From Thiotrichaceae bacterium UBA4486 (GTDB lineage: Bacteria; Pseudomonadota; Gammaproteobacteria; Eutrophobiales; Eutrophobiaceae): a stretch of DNA of 64,000 bases. Position numbers and translations under genes: made by a program. The notes under the pieces were generated by a model, which saw only the letters and a list, made by a program, of their open reading frames with translations, was not told the origin of the DNA and did not search any database. This document shows, piece after piece, positions 7,479 through 16,288 of this stretch (position 1 is the stretch's first letter; the number at the start of each line of letters is the position of its first letter). The stretch lies in the NCBI GenBank assembly GCA_002389045.1, contig DGNS01000009.1, positions 480,462-544,461 on the forward strand. The letters are read 5' to 3'.

Positions 7479-7913
7479 ATGAAAATTCCCATACCCTCTC
7501 GTTCGATACTGATCCGGATTCTGACCGGTATTTTTTTAATGCAGATGCCCGGTCTGCTGTATGCCGATGAAACAGAGCAATCCGTAAACAGGCAATGCAC
7601 ACGACAGTCAATTATCACCATTGCAAAAATAAGAAACAGTATGGATACCGAATTAACAGAACATGATATTCATATGATACGTCTGGGCGCAATGAATGCC
7701 TGCCTCGACACCTACAATCGACTGGTTAAAATCGGGAAGTCCGTCAATACAGAACAGAATATAACATCAAGGACAGAAAATGATGTTCAGGAAAGCAGTG
7801 ACGATAAAATCGTAAACAAGGAGAAAAAATCTCTTCTGGATCGGATTCTAAGTACCGAGTCAAAAGACACGGTCAATCCCATGCAAAAGAAACACAGTAC
7901 CGGCGGCAAATAA
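7479..7913 (+). CDS. Secreted hypothetical protein
   Basis: From ATG 7479 the product is 144 residues. It begins with a signal peptide (MKIPIPSRSILIRILTGIFL, then MQMPGLLYA) and probable cleavage before DETEQS. The mature part is polar, with two cysteines (QCTRQ and NACLD) and a Lys/Glu/Ser-rich tail. An in-frame ATG at 7413 would add 22 residues in front of the signal peptide and is less likely. It follows etfA by about 110 bases. I do not recognise the family. Confidence 0.5.
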   Translation: MKIPIPSRSILIRILTGIFLMQMPGLLYADETEQSVNRQCTRQSIITIAKIRNSMDTELTEHDIHMIRLGAMNACLDTYNRLVKIGKSVNTEQNITSRTENDVQESSDDKIVNKEKKSLLDRILSTESKDTVNPMQKKHSTGGK

Positions 7914-8133
7914 AATTATCGATTTTCTGACAGGCATTAAACAGACAAAACCGGCCCGCAGTCCCGGACCAGACAGGTCTGGTTACGATGTTCGGCCGTT
8001 GAAGAGCGGTAAAATCATATAATCCTGTAATATTGCTACCTATCAGACACAAGTCCGTAAACATGACAATGATTGCCTGTGAAAGCTCTGAAACCGGACA
8101 GGTTTATCTGTACGATACTGTACAGGAGGATAT

Positions 8134-8340
8134 CTAACCGCAGCAGCTTGAGTTAACCCGACGGGCAATAATTTTCTGCACTTGTGCGGTTGTCAGGCCG
8201 AACTGGCGGGCTATTTTATCCGAGCGGATATGCTGATATTCATGCAACATGTAAATATGATAGATTTCCTCATCAGACAAACCATAATTACCAATGCTAC
8301 ACTTCCTGTTAATTCCGGGTATCTTCTGTTTCGTAACCAT
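8134..8340 (-). CDS. Small HTH-like protein, hypothetical
   Basis: The 68-residue protein has a predicted helix-turn-helix near residues 38-58 (HIRSDKIARQFGLTTAQVQKII), in the pattern of a sigma/Lrp-like 'do not skip the next turn' element. It has a basic N-terminus and a Cys-containing tail (SSCCG). It is transcribed divergently from lysE with only about 23 bases between the start codons, a common arrangement for a local regulator. A DNA-binding role is inference; the family is not recognised. Confidence 0.45.
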   Translation of the reverse strand: MVTKQKIPGINRKCSIGNYGLSDEEIYHIYMLHEYQHIRSDKIARQFGLTTAQVQKIIARRVNSSCCG

Positions 8341-8363
8341 TTGATTTATATCCAGAGTAATTG

Positions 8364-9017
8364 ATGATACTTATGTCCGCAGAACAATGGTGGTTCTTTC
8401 TTGCTGCCTGTACAGTACTGAACACCGCGCCAGGCCCGGATACAATATATATCACGACCAAAACAATAAGCCAGGGACGCCTGTCAGGATTATTTTCAGC
8501 ATTTGGAGTATGCAGCGGTGCAATGGTTCACGCTACAGCAGCAGGAATCGGCCTCTCTGCAATACTGGCAACCTCGGCCAATGCATTTACCATCGTAAAA
8601 TGGGTCGGAGCGTTGTACCTTATCTATCTTGGTTATCGTGCAATCGCCGCTACCTTGAACGGCAAAAGTTCTGTCATTAATCCACAGCAGGAACTGCATT
8701 TATTAAAAATCAATCCATGGAAAATATATTTTCAGGGTGTAGTTGTTGACCTGCTTAATCCGAAAACCGCCCTGTTTTTCCTGGCATTCATCCCTCAGTT
8801 CATCAATCCCGATGCCGGCGCCCAACTATGGCAGTTTTTATTTCTCGGGTTGGTTGTAATATTAAATGCACTGGTGATTGAAGTCGTGTTGATTTTATTT
8901 GCCGCGAAAATTACCGGATTCCTGCGTAACAGCAGGTTTCTGGCAGACTGGCTTGAACGCTGTCTGGGTCTGGCGCTCATAAGTCTGGGACTTCACCTGA
9001 TCCGGGCGGAAACCTGA
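8364..9017 (+). CDS. LysE/RhtB family amino-acid exporter
   Basis: The protein is about 217 residues with six hydrophobic segments and the LysE-family signature near the N-terminus (NTAPGPDTIYITTKTISQGR). It also has GLFSAFGVCSGAMVHA, ALYLIYLGYRAI and DLLNPKTALFFLAFIPQFI. Family members export amino acids such as lysine, threonine or homoserine. ATG 8364 and ATG 8373 (MSAEQWW) are both plausible starts; a TTG at 8361 is not needed. The 3' end overlaps the convergent molybdopterin gene by 25 bases. The substrate cannot be deduced from sequence. Confidence 0.85.
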   Translation: MILMSAEQWWFFLAACTVLNTAPGPDTIYITTKTISQGRLSGLFSAFGVCSGAMVHATAAGIGLSAILATSANAFTIVKWVGALYLIYLGYRAIAATLNGKSSVINPQQELHLLKINPWKIYFQGVVVDLLNPKTALFFLAFIPQFINPDAGAQLWQFLFLGLVVILNALVIEVVLILFAAKITGFLRNSRFLADWLERCLGLALISLGLHLIRAET

Positions 9018-11032
9018 TCCAGGGCGATTATTTCCACCTCGATACCATGGACACTGGTGCTGTCACCCATATCGGATTTCAAACCCGGATTTAACACATT
9101 TATATTCGCATATTCCGGCTGTCGTTTTGGCCAGCGGCCCTTGTGGGTCAGCGCAACACCAATGGGTATGTGGTCATCCAGCTTCAGTTTTACTGTCAGT
9201 TTCCCGGTGCTGTTTTGTAATATCACTATTTGCCCGTCAGATATGTTACGTGCCTTCGCATCCACAGAATTGATACTAACCGTGGCTTCTCCCAGTTGAG
9301 CTTCAATTTTCGGATCATTTCCAAAACTGTCATTGATCAACCACGGAGTAGCCGGCGATAAAAGGCGCATCAGTCCATGCTCCGGCCGGGCATCAGCATG
9401 CGGTTCCGGAACCAGGGGATGACCCTCGGACTCTGCCTTTTCTGACGCCAGGTTAACAAGGCCGTCCGCTGTCGGAAACTGAAGATTGGCAAACTGAACA
9501 ACCGGTTCGTCACTCATGTATATTGTTCCCTTTGCCGACAGACTCTCGAAGTTTTCTCCACAGCCGCTTTGTTCAAGTACGTGATCAATGATCTCATGAT
9601 CAGTTTCGTACAACTCAGGTTCCTGGAATCCCATGGCATCCGCCAGCCGGCGAAAAATATCAGAATTGCATAACGATTGGCCCGTTGGCTCGCTCACCTT
9701 TACCTGTGCCGACAGGCTGTGATCAAAATAGGAGGCAAACAGGTCATCACATTCAAGGAAGCTGGCAGCCGGAAGAATGATATCCGCATAGTCGGTGGTA
9801 TCGGTAGGGAAGACATCCGCGACCACGGTAAACAGGTCTTCCCGGCGAAGAGCCTGTTTCAGACGCGACTGATCAGGATTAGATGCTATATTATTGATAT
9901 TCCAGCAAAACAGCGCCTGTGAACGCCGGCTGTCCTGAAGATATTCAATCAGATCCATGTGACTGATGGATAAATTATCCCCGTCTGCCAGATGTGACGC
10001 CATCAGATAATTGTCATCAATATTGCGGTTACCGAGTCCGTTAAGGTACATAAAACCGGCTCCCGGCTTGCCGAGATTACCGGTCAGGGCGGGTAACAGA
10101 CTGCAGGCACGCATCGCATTTCCACCCCTGACCTGCCGTTGGAATCCCTGCCCAAACCACAGCAATGATGGCCCGTCTGCATAGCTGTGTGCCAGTTCCT
10201 CGATCTGACTCACCGGTACACCGGTCAATTCAGAACTTTTCTCTATGGTGAATGATTTAATAACAGGATGCAGGTGTTCAAAACCGCTGGTATATGTATC
10301 TATGAATGTTCTGTCCAGCAAACCATCTCGCTCCAGTACGCCCATGATGCCAAAGGCCAGGGCAGCATCGCTGCCCGGAAAAAGCTGCAGATGTAAATCC
10401 GCGTTTGCTGCTGTTTGCGTGCGTATGGGATCAACTACAATGACTCTGGCATTTGAATCCTGCAACCAGTTTTTTTCTATATGCGGGGCGGTTGTTGAAG
10501 GGTTTGCACCCCATACCAGTATACAACGACTGTCCTTTGCTGTTCGCGGGTCAAAACCGTCAAGTGAAGTACCATAGACGTAATCAAGTGCAATATGGCC
10601 GGCGAGATTACAAATGGAATCCGGATTTACCTCGGTAGCACCCAGTCGGTTGAAAAAGCGCATCGGGAAATGAAAACCGATCAACGCAAAAGTACCGGTG
10701 TAATGGGTATTCAGAATGGTCCGGGCACCGTGTTGGCTGACAATAGCCTGCAATCGTGAGGTGATTGTGCTGATTGCTTCATCCCAGGTTATCGGTTCAA
10801 AACTGCCTTCCCCCCTGGGGCCCGTACGGCGCAAGGGCCGGGTCAGGCGTGCACCGGCATCGCGCCATACGCCATTGTAAGCAATCGAACATTTCTTACA
10901 TAATTTTCCGCGGCTTACCGGATGTTCGGGATCCCCGCGTACATTTGTTATAACGCCCTCCTCCAGCGTGACCGCGATGCCGCAGGCATCATAACAATCC
11001 CTTGGACAGGTAGTCAGGACCGTCTCGCCCAT
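8993..11032 (-). CDS. Molybdopterin oxidoreductase, formate-dehydrogenase-like
   Basis: The 679-residue protein belongs to the DMSO-reductase superfamily. The N-terminal [4Fe-4S] site is complete: Cys9, Cys13 and Cys17 (CPRDCYDAC) and Cys45 (GKLC). The likely molybdenum ligand is Cys141 in DSICNLAGHIA. Later come NPSTTAPHIEKNW, an LLPALTGNLGKPGAGF segment, DTTDYADIILPAASFLE and a C-terminal molydopterin-dinucleotide domain from about residue 570. No Tat signal is visible, so it is probably cytoplasmic. Single-gene members like this are usually annotated as formate-dehydrogenase-like or of unknown substrate. No accessory subunit is adjacent; a LysE exporter converges on it and the divergent neighbour is a MocR regulator. 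Confidence 0.83.
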   Translation of the reverse strand: MGETVLTTCPRDCYDACGIAVTLEEGVITNVRGDPEHPVSRGKLCKKCSIAYNGVWRDAGARLTRPLRRTGPRGEGSFEPITWDEAISTITSRLQAIVSQHGARTILNTHYTGTFALIGFHFPMRFFNRLGATEVNPDSICNLAGHIALDYVYGTSLDGFDPRTAKDSRCILVWGANPSTTAPHIEKNWLQDSNARVIVVDPIRTQTAANADLHLQLFPGSDAALAFGIMGVLERDGLLDRTFIDTYTSGFEHLHPVIKSFTIEKSSELTGVPVSQIEELAHSYADGPSLLWFGQGFQRQVRGGNAMRACSLLPALTGNLGKPGAGFMYLNGLGNRNIDDNYLMASHLADGDNLSISHMDLIEYLQDSRRSQALFCWNINNIASNPDQSRLKQALRREDLFTVVADVFPTDTTDYADIILPAASFLECDDLFASYFDHSLSAQVKVSEPTGQSLCNSDIFRRLADAMGFQEPELYETDHEIIDHVLEQSGCGENFESLSAKGTIYMSDEPVVQFANLQFPTADGLVNLASEKAESEGHPLVPEPHADARPEHGLMRLLSPATPWLINDSFGNDPKIEAQLGEATVSINSVDAKARNISDGQIVILQNSTGKLTVKLKLDDHIPIGVALTHKGRWPKRQPEYANINVLNPGLKSDMGDSTSVHGIEVEIIALDQVSARIR

Positions 11033-11125
11033 TCGTCATTCTCCCGGATAGCATGAATTACACCCGGGGAACCCCTGGTCCTTTCATTTATGAGTTCACC
11101 GGTATAATTACAGTATGGCTCATTA

Positions 11126-11171
11126 AATGGTCTTGAAAAGGGCCATTGAAGAATAATTTTTCAGGACCATT
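11126..11171. promoter_or_regulatory. Putative MocR operator: three AATGGNCC-like half-sites
   Basis: Between the divergent molybdopterin gene and the MocR gene lie AATGGTC (11126-11132), GGCCATT (11141-11147) and GGACCATT (11164-11171). The first two form an inverted repeat with an 8-base gap; the second and third are direct repeats with centres about 24 bases apart. MocR proteins often bind such mixed direct/inverted repeats. A TATAAT at 11200-11205 is a possible -10 for the MocR gene, with no good -35, as expected for an activated promoter. Confidence 0.45.
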
Positions 11172-11246
11172 TCCGGCAAAATTGGTACTGTTGAAAAGCT
11201 ATAATAAACTTTTAACATTAACCAATTAAATTCCGCGTACAATTAC

Positions 11247-12725
11247 ATGAAATATTCAGCCGGGGCACTGTTATCTTTATTCAATCTGGACCGTAAAGGT
11301 CTCTGCCCGCTATACAGGCAAATCTATAACACTATCCGGTCCTCCATTCTTGAAGGCCATCTACAAACCGGCACCAGGCTGCCATCAAGTCGTACACTGG
11401 CTTCTGAACTTGGCATTTCGAGAAATACCATCGTTCTTGCCTATGAGCAACTGCAAGCGGAAGGATTTGTAACCGGCGGCATCGGCAATGGTACGTTTAT
11501 CAGTGCACAACTGCGCAATTCAAGACCCGGCAAACAATACTTCAGCAAACCGGACACCAGGCCACACGTCTCCAGACGTGGTAAAGCAATGCTCACAGCC
11601 TATACGGCCGAGACCCCGGCCGGCAATCCACTGCCATTTGTTCCGGGTATTCCGGCACTTGATGCTTTTCCTTTCCGGCTGTGGAATCGTGCAATCAATA
11701 ACGCTCATAAAAACATCACTACAGCAGACATGAATTACAGCTGTACCGCGGGCTATATGCCGTTAAGACAGTCACTGGCATCATACCTGGCTGTCGCCAG
11801 GGGTGTCATCTGCAAACCCGGGCAGATTTTTATCGTCAACGGAGTGCAGCATGGACTTGACCTTGTCTGCCGCTTGCTCGCCGATCCGGGAGATACCGTG
11901 TGGCTGGAAGATCCCGGACATCTCGGTGCAAGAAGCGTTTTTGCCGCTAACCAGGTCAGGTTAAGACCGGTACCGGTTGATCAACAGGGCCTGATCATAA
12001 CTTCAGCGATGCGACGGAGCAGAAACAGCCGTCTGGCCTATGTAACACCCTCACATCAGTCACCAACCGGCGTCATTATGAGCCTGGAACGCCGTCTGGA
12101 GCTTCTGGACTGGGCCTGTTCCAGGGGCTCATGGATCATAGAGGATGATTATGACAGCGAATTTCGCTATCGCGGACAACCGCTTGCGGCCCTGCAGGGT
12201 TTGATGGAAGATGCTCCCGTGCTCTATCTCGGCACGTTCTCGAAAGTTTTCGCACCCGGTCTGAGACTTGCCTATCTTGTTGTCCCCGAAGTACTGATAA
12301 AAAGTTTTTCCCGGGCACGGCGGACTGTTGACACACATTCTCCCCTGCCGATGCAGGTTGCAATGCACGCTTTCATCAATGAGGGCTCATTCAGTACACA
12401 TATACGCCGGATGAAAGCCCTGTATGCAGACCGTCAGTCATCATTTTTACAGGCAGCCGAAAGGCATTTCGGCGATACTGTTTGCCTCTCTGCGTCGGAT
12501 TCGGGCATGCACCTTGTCGGTTATCTTCCCCGGGGCGATGACAGGAAATTGTCCGAAGCTGCCCGAAATGCCGGGTATATGGTACCTGCATTGTCAGATT
12601 ACTATCTTGATAAACCACGCAACAAGGCCCTGATCTTCGGCTATTCCTGTGTCCCGGCTGATGTCATGGATACCAGTGTCAGGAAGCTTGCCAGGGTGCT
12701 GAAACCACTGCTTGGCCGGTCCTGA
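11247..12725 (+). CDS. MocR/PdxR-type regulator (GntR wHTH plus aminotransferase-I domain)
   Basis: The 492-residue protein has an N-terminal GntR winged helix (about 15-85, with LYRQIYNTIRSSILEGHLQ and LPSSRTLASELGISRNTI) joined by a linker to a fold-type I aminotransferase-like domain (about 130-490). The PLP-binding Lys is in YLGTFSKVFAPGLRLAYLV and the PLP-stacking region in IIEDDYDSEFRYRG. MocR regulators sense PLP or amino-acid/amine ligands; known examples control pyridoxal, GABA and taurine genes. The divergent molybdopterin gene, the nearby exporter and the gamma-glutamyl genes are plausible targets. Repeated half-sites lie just upstream. Confidence 0.88.
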   Translation: MKYSAGALLSLFNLDRKGLCPLYRQIYNTIRSSILEGHLQTGTRLPSSRTLASELGISRNTIVLAYEQLQAEGFVTGGIGNGTFISAQLRNSRPGKQYFSKPDTRPHVSRRGKAMLTAYTAETPAGNPLPFVPGIPALDAFPFRLWNRAINNAHKNITTADMNYSCTAGYMPLRQSLASYLAVARGVICKPGQIFIVNGVQHGLDLVCRLLADPGDTVWLEDPGHLGARSVFAANQVRLRPVPVDQQGLIITSAMRRSRNSRLAYVTPSHQSPTGVIMSLERRLELLDWACSRGSWIIEDDYDSEFRYRGQPLAALQGLMEDAPVLYLGTFSKVFAPGLRLAYLVVPEVLIKSFSRARRTVDTHSPLPMQVAMHAFINEGSFSTHIRRMKALYADRQSSFLQAAERHFGDTVCLSASDSGMHLVGYLPRGDDRKLSEAARNAGYMVPALSDYYLDKPRNKALIFGYSCVPADVMDTSVRKLARVLKPLLGRS

Positions 12726-12844
12726 TTAAATCGCCGCCTTTTCGCTGTGCAGCTCCGCCGGCTGTACAGATTGACAGAAACTTCCGTCCTGAGATTGCTG
12801 CATGACAGGATTTGGAACAAACATTCAATCGCGGATGAACCTGT

Positions 12845-13294
12845 TCAGATCCCGCCTTGATTACAGCCGGTCTCAATCTCCCACATTTTTCTGTATTTAA
12901 TACATTTTAATGCATAGCGACTGGCATGCTTCTCGACAAATTGTTCCAGGTCCCAGGGTGAATCACCAAGTTTATTGTGGTGCTTGGCTGAAACAATATA
13001 TGCATATGCGTCCAGCATCCCGTCACCGGCATGTACTGTTATGACTCTGCGCTCATACAGAACATCCTCGAACCAGTCAAAAACAGACAGGGTTCGATTA
13101 TCAATTCTATTATAAATGACACCGTCGACGAGACCGTTTGTATCCGCAATTATTCCCGGATAACATCTGTTCTTGAACGTATAACGGGAATAGCCATACA
13201 ACCTGGCTGGCCGCGAACTGACGACGGTTCCCGTCAGCGCCTCCACAATCTCCGGCAACATCAGCGTGCCGTAAGCAAATACATTACAGTACAT
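12845..13294 (-). CDS. Gamma-glutamylcyclotransferase (AIG2-like)
   Basis: The 149-residue protein is of the GGCT/AIG2 family, which forms 5-oxoproline from gamma-glutamyl compounds. The family's substrate loop is at the N-terminus (VFAYGTLMLPEIV). The catalytic acid is probably the Glu in DWFEDVLYERRVITV, and the barrel motifs PARLYGYSRYTFKNRCYPGI and LVDGVIYNRI follow. It lies on the minus strand about 30 bases downstream of the B3/4-domain gene, so the two are probably co-transcribed. With two amidotransferases and a glutaminase nearby it adds to a local gamma-glutamyl/glutamine theme. Confidence 0.82.
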   Translation of the reverse strand: MYCNVFAYGTLMLPEIVEALTGTVVSSRPARLYGYSRYTFKNRCYPGIIADTNGLVDGVIYNRIDNRTLSVFDWFEDVLYERRVITVHAGDGMLDAYAYIVSAKHHNKLGDSPWDLEQFVEKHASRYALKCIKYRKMWEIETGCNQGGI

Positions 13295-13323
13295 AACAGC
13301 CGTTCCCGGGTTTCACTATCATG

Positions 13324-14016
13324 CTAATCTGACGGCGCAGAGTATCTGATAATATGCGACTCTGATCCGCAGTATTTATTCACAAATTCAGCGACCTCTT
13401 CAGTAACATTGTTGAGGCTGTCCGCCGAAACATATGGGTTTCCCTGTACTATTAATACACATGACCGTGTGCTTTCGGTAATTCTGGTTTTATGGCATTG
13501 CCTGTGATCCAGTCGGCAAAGTATATCATTACCGGCATCTACATAGGCATATTCGCCGGCAGAAACATTTGTTAATCCGGATTGTCCCATAGGAATAAAG
13601 GTTTCATCACCACGCGTAAATCTCAGCTCAAGATAACCATTGATATTTTCCATGTCATGGGCCCCGATTGAGATACGTGATTTGACCGAAAGCAGGTTAT
13701 AAATATCAACAAGTGGATTTACACAGGGCAGACCCCTGTTTTTCAACAAATATTTCAATAATGCCTCCGGAGATGAAATATATCTGCTTTTCGAAAGACC
13801 TGTCCTCTCACGCAACAGCCTATATCCTTCCAGATACCGATCCTGTTTTATTGTTTTTTTTGACAGTTCGGGAAGAATATCTGCCAGCAAGGAACGTTGA
13901 TATTCAACAAATGATTGCGGCAACTTATGATTATCAATATCCTTGAAAACTATAAAATTTACGATGATGCCTGTATCGATTATTAGGGGGTTTACCCTGA
14001 TATCCGGGGCCTTCAT
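13324..14016 (-). CDS. B3/B4 tRNA-binding-domain protein
   Basis: The 230-residue protein resembles stand-alone B3/4 domains, the editing-type domain of phenylalanyl-tRNA synthetase beta. Readable features are the basic centre with SRYISSPEALLKYLLKNRGLP, VNPLVDIYNLLSVKSRISIGAHD (a typical B3/4 core), TRGDETFIPMG and a C-terminal QGNPYVSADSL. Family members are thought to deacylate mischarged tRNA or bind amino-acid-like ligands; none is well characterised. The first 54 codons and about 120 bases of upstream DNA are repeated at 15.2-15.5 kb, beyond the glutaminase gene. Confidence 0.78.
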   Translation of the reverse strand: MKAPDIRVNPLIIDTGIIVNFIVFKDIDNHKLPQSFVEYQRSLLADILPELSKKTIKQDRYLEGYRLLRERTGLSKSRYISSPEALLKYLLKNRGLPCVNPLVDIYNLLSVKSRISIGAHDMENINGYLELRFTRGDETFIPMGQSGLTNVSAGEYAYVDAGNDILCRLDHRQCHKTRITESTRSCVLIVQGNPYVSADSLNNVTEEVAEFVNKYCGSESHIIRYSAPSD

Positions 14017-14135
14017 CGTGTAATCGGGATCCGTAGTGTCAGGAAAATACCCTGACAGGGTGGGTAATTCTGATAATCATATTGCATAATTATTTTAATA
14101 CAAATAACCGGAATTTACGGTTTCAATATGAATTA
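13841..14135. repeat. ~295-bp direct repeat, copy A
   Basis: This segment, covering the 5' third of the B3/4 gene and its upstream region, recurs at 15226-15521 with only scattered substitutions. Both copies hold the same start codon context and a small inverted repeat upstream of it (TGTCAGG, 7-base gap, CCTGACA; 14037-14057 in this copy). The high identity implies a recent duplication. The two copies enclose the glutaminase gene. Confidence 0.93.
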
Positions 14136-14253
14136 CGGTTTTCTCGGCTCCTTGCTGCCAGTGTCTTTTTACATTGCGCTTTTTGCCTGGACGACAGCGT
14201 TTGTCGGACTTGTCTTTGATCTTCTACGCCGCATTGTCTCATTTCGCTTGTAA
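14128..14253 (+). CDS. Possible 41-residue membrane peptide
   Basis: An ORF begins at ATG 14128, at the very edge of repeat copy A, and ends at TAA 14251. It encodes one hydrophobic helix (FLGSLLPVSFYIALFAW) and a basic tail (DLLRRIVSFRL). The matching ATG in copy B runs into a stop after two codons, so this ORF exists only at the junction. No ribosome binding site is obvious. It could be chance or a small membrane peptide brought in with the glutaminase segment. Confidence 0.25.
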   Translation: MNYGFLGSLLPVSFYIALFAWTTAFVGLVFDLLRRIVSFRL

Positions 14254-14280
14254 CACTGGCTCCCGTAGTCTTGCTCCCGG

Positions 14281-15201
14281 TCAGAATATCGACATGCCAG
14301 TACAGGAGGTGAATAGTTCCAGCGCTCGTACTCCTGCCAAAGAGTTACCGGCCGGGTCGAGTTCAGGTGACCAGACACAGATGCTCATACGTCTGGGCAC
14401 CACGGCGACAATACCCCCACCGACACCACTTTTACCTGGCAGACCGACACGATAGGCGAATTCGCCAACAGCCTCATACATACCGCAGGATTGCATCAGT
14501 GAATTAACGCGACGTGTCTCCGCAGTGCTAAGCATTGATTCGCCCGTCCGGGCATCCACGCCATTGTTGGCCAGGTAGCCGAAGGCGCGTGCCAGTTCTC
14601 GACAACTCATGGCGATCGAGCACTGCCGGAAGTAGACAGAAAGCATGTGCTCTACATCGTTATAAATATTGCCGTAGCTCTTCATAAAGTATGCAAGTGC
14701 AATATTGCGGTGTCCGTTCTCCTGTTCGGATTTGGCTACTTCGAGATCGAAATCAAGGTCATCCTGATCGGCAAGGTGGCGGATAAAACCCAGGATTAGA
14801 CCCGCTGGATCAGCAGTATGTGAGGCCACAGAATCGGTCACCACCAATGCACCGGCGTTGATGAACGGGTTACGTGGCACCCCGTATTCATACTCAAGTT
14901 GAACCAGAGAGTTGAAAGCACTTCCGGAAGGATTGCGCCCGACTCTCTGCCACAATGCTTCGCCTACCATGCGCATGGCGAGTGTGAGTGTAAATACCTT
15001 GGAGATACTCTGAATACTGAAACGGGTATCTGCCGGGCCGACGGCAAACTCATCACCGCCGATGGTGCGCAAGGCCATGGCGAAGTTATCAGGATCTACG
15101 CGCGCGAGCGCGGGAATGTAATTCGCGACCTGGCCCTGTCCCATCAACGGTCTCACCTCGTCAGCGATTGTCTCAAGTAACCCTTTATAATCCGTTGTCA
15201 T
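14281..15201 (-). CDS. glsA: Glutaminase A
   Basis: The product, about 306 residues, is a serine-type glutaminase that hydrolyses L-glutamine to glutamate and ammonia. The catalytic Ser-x-x-Lys is in SIQSISKVFTL. Other family blocks are GNIYNDVEHMLSVYFRQCSI, the NPFINAGALVVTD strand and the C-terminal LPGKSGVGGGIVAVVPRR loop. ATG 15201 is preferred because GGAG sits just upstream; a TTG at 15213 is the alternative. The gene lies between the two ~295-bp repeats, and its promoter probably comes from repeat copy B. Its codon use looks GC-richer than the flanking genes. Confidence 0.92.
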   Translation of the reverse strand: MTTDYKGLLETIADEVRPLMGQGQVANYIPALARVDPDNFAMALRTIGGDEFAVGPADTRFSIQSISKVFTLTLAMRMVGEALWQRVGRNPSGSAFNSLVQLEYEYGVPRNPFINAGALVVTDSVASHTADPAGLILGFIRHLADQDDLDFDLEVAKSEQENGHRNIALAYFMKSYGNIYNDVEHMLSVYFRQCSIAMSCRELARAFGYLANNGVDARTGESMLSTAETRRVNSLMQSCGMYEAVGEFAYRVGLPGKSGVGGGIVAVVPRRMSICVWSPELDPAGNSLAGVRALELFTSCTGMSIF

Positions 15202-15216
15202 TTGGTTCTCCAACCT

Positions 15217-15402
15217 CTATGCTAATCCTGCTTTATCGTTTTTTTTTGACAGTTCGGGAAGAATATCTGCCAGCAAGGAACGTTGATATTCAACAAATGA
15301 TTGCGGCAACTTATGATTATCAATATCCTTGAAAACTATAAAATTTACGATGATGCCCGTATCGATTATTAGGGAGTTTACCCTGATATCCGGGGCCTTC
15401 AT
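15217..15402 (-). pseudogene. Truncated duplicate of B3/4-domain gene 5' end
   Basis: The first 54 codons match those of the gene at 13324-14016, differing at one residue (Ser for Pro at position 10). The frame then runs out into unrelated residues (NDKAGLA) and stops at 15217, just ahead of the glutaminase start. It is the coding part of repeat copy B. It makes no B3/4 domain, but its transcription and translation signals are intact and may drive glsA. Confidence 0.85.
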
Positions 15403-15521
15403 CGTGTAATCAGGATCCGTAGTGTCAGGAATATACCCTGACAGGGTGGGTAATTCTGATGATCATATTGCATAATTATTTTAATACAAAAAACCGGAAT
15501 TTACGGTTCCAATATGAATTA
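15226..15521. repeat. ~295-bp direct repeat, copy B
   Basis: This is a near-identical copy of 13841-14135, including the inverted repeat TGTCAGG/CCTGACA and the start codon of the B3/4 gene. The identity ends at AATATGAATTA at 15521; beyond it the sequences differ. The intergenic region with the second amidotransferase begins here, so copy B probably marks the original junction between the B3/4 promoter and that gene. Confidence 0.93.
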
Positions 15522-15561
15522 AGGGTCTTATGAATTACATTTCTTCCACAGGGAAATCCTG

Positions 15562-16260
15562 ATGAAAATCGGTATTCTTGAATGTGACACCCTGCCGGAT
15601 GATTTGCAGGGCGGGTTTCCTGATTATCCGCACATGCTGATCCGGTCTTTCAGGAGTATAGACTGTGATTTTGAGTATAACGTATACAATGTAACCGTAA
15701 ATGATTTTCCCGGCAGCATCAATGAATGTGATGCTTATATCACAACAGGGAGCCGTAGCAGTGTAAATGACAGCAAATCCTGGATAGCGACACTGGAAAA
15801 ACTGGTTGTGGAGTGTGACAGTACGGACCACAGGCTGGTTGGCATATGTTTCGGTCATCAGTTGATTGCCAGGGCACTGCAGGGCAGGGTCGAACGCAGC
15901 AAATCCGGCCTGCGGATTGGCCTGATCAAATCCCGTATTCTCTCGAATAAATCGTGGATGAATCCTGTTCAGGACCACATTAACATGATCATCAGTCATG
16001 AAGACCATGTGGTCCGACTGCCGGCCGGTGCCGGGTTACTTGCAAGTAACAGCCATTGCAAAAATTTCATGTTTCAATACAGGAATTTTCTTGGAATACA
16101 GGGACACCCCGAATTCAGCAAAGAATATTGCAGGGCTCTGATGAAGCTCTGGTCCGGAACTATTCCCGAAGATCGACTGACGGCCGGTTATAAATCACTG
16201 GAGGAAGAGCCGGATAACCGGCTGGTTATGCAATGGATCAGGGATTTTATTACTGCGTGA
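15562..16260 (+). CDS. Class I glutamine amidotransferase (GMP-synthase-like)
   Basis: The 232-residue GATase1-domain protein has its nucleophile Cys in GICFGHQLIA and the His-Glu pair in GIQGHPEFS, so the catalytic triad is complete. SHEDHVVRLPAGAGLLASN is typical of the GMP synthase-like GATase group. AGGGAA sits 7 bases before ATG 15562. Such proteins include gamma-Glu hydrolases of polyamine degradation (PuuD-like) and others; the substrate is unknown. A GFA-family gene follows 28 bases downstream on the same strand, suggesting an operon. It differs clearly in sequence from the amidotransferase at 3.5 kb. Confidence 0.85.
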   Translation: MKIGILECDTLPDDLQGGFPDYPHMLIRSFRSIDCDFEYNVYNVTVNDFPGSINECDAYITTGSRSSVNDSKSWIATLEKLVVECDSTDHRLVGICFGHQLIARALQGRVERSKSGLRIGLIKSRILSNKSWMNPVQDHINMIISHEDHVVRLPAGAGLLASNSHCKNFMFQYRNFLGIQGHPEFSKEYCRALMKLWSGTIPEDRLTAGYKSLEEEPDNRLVMQWIRDFITA

Positions 16261-16288
16261 CACTGAATCAGAGTAGCAGCGGAGAAAT

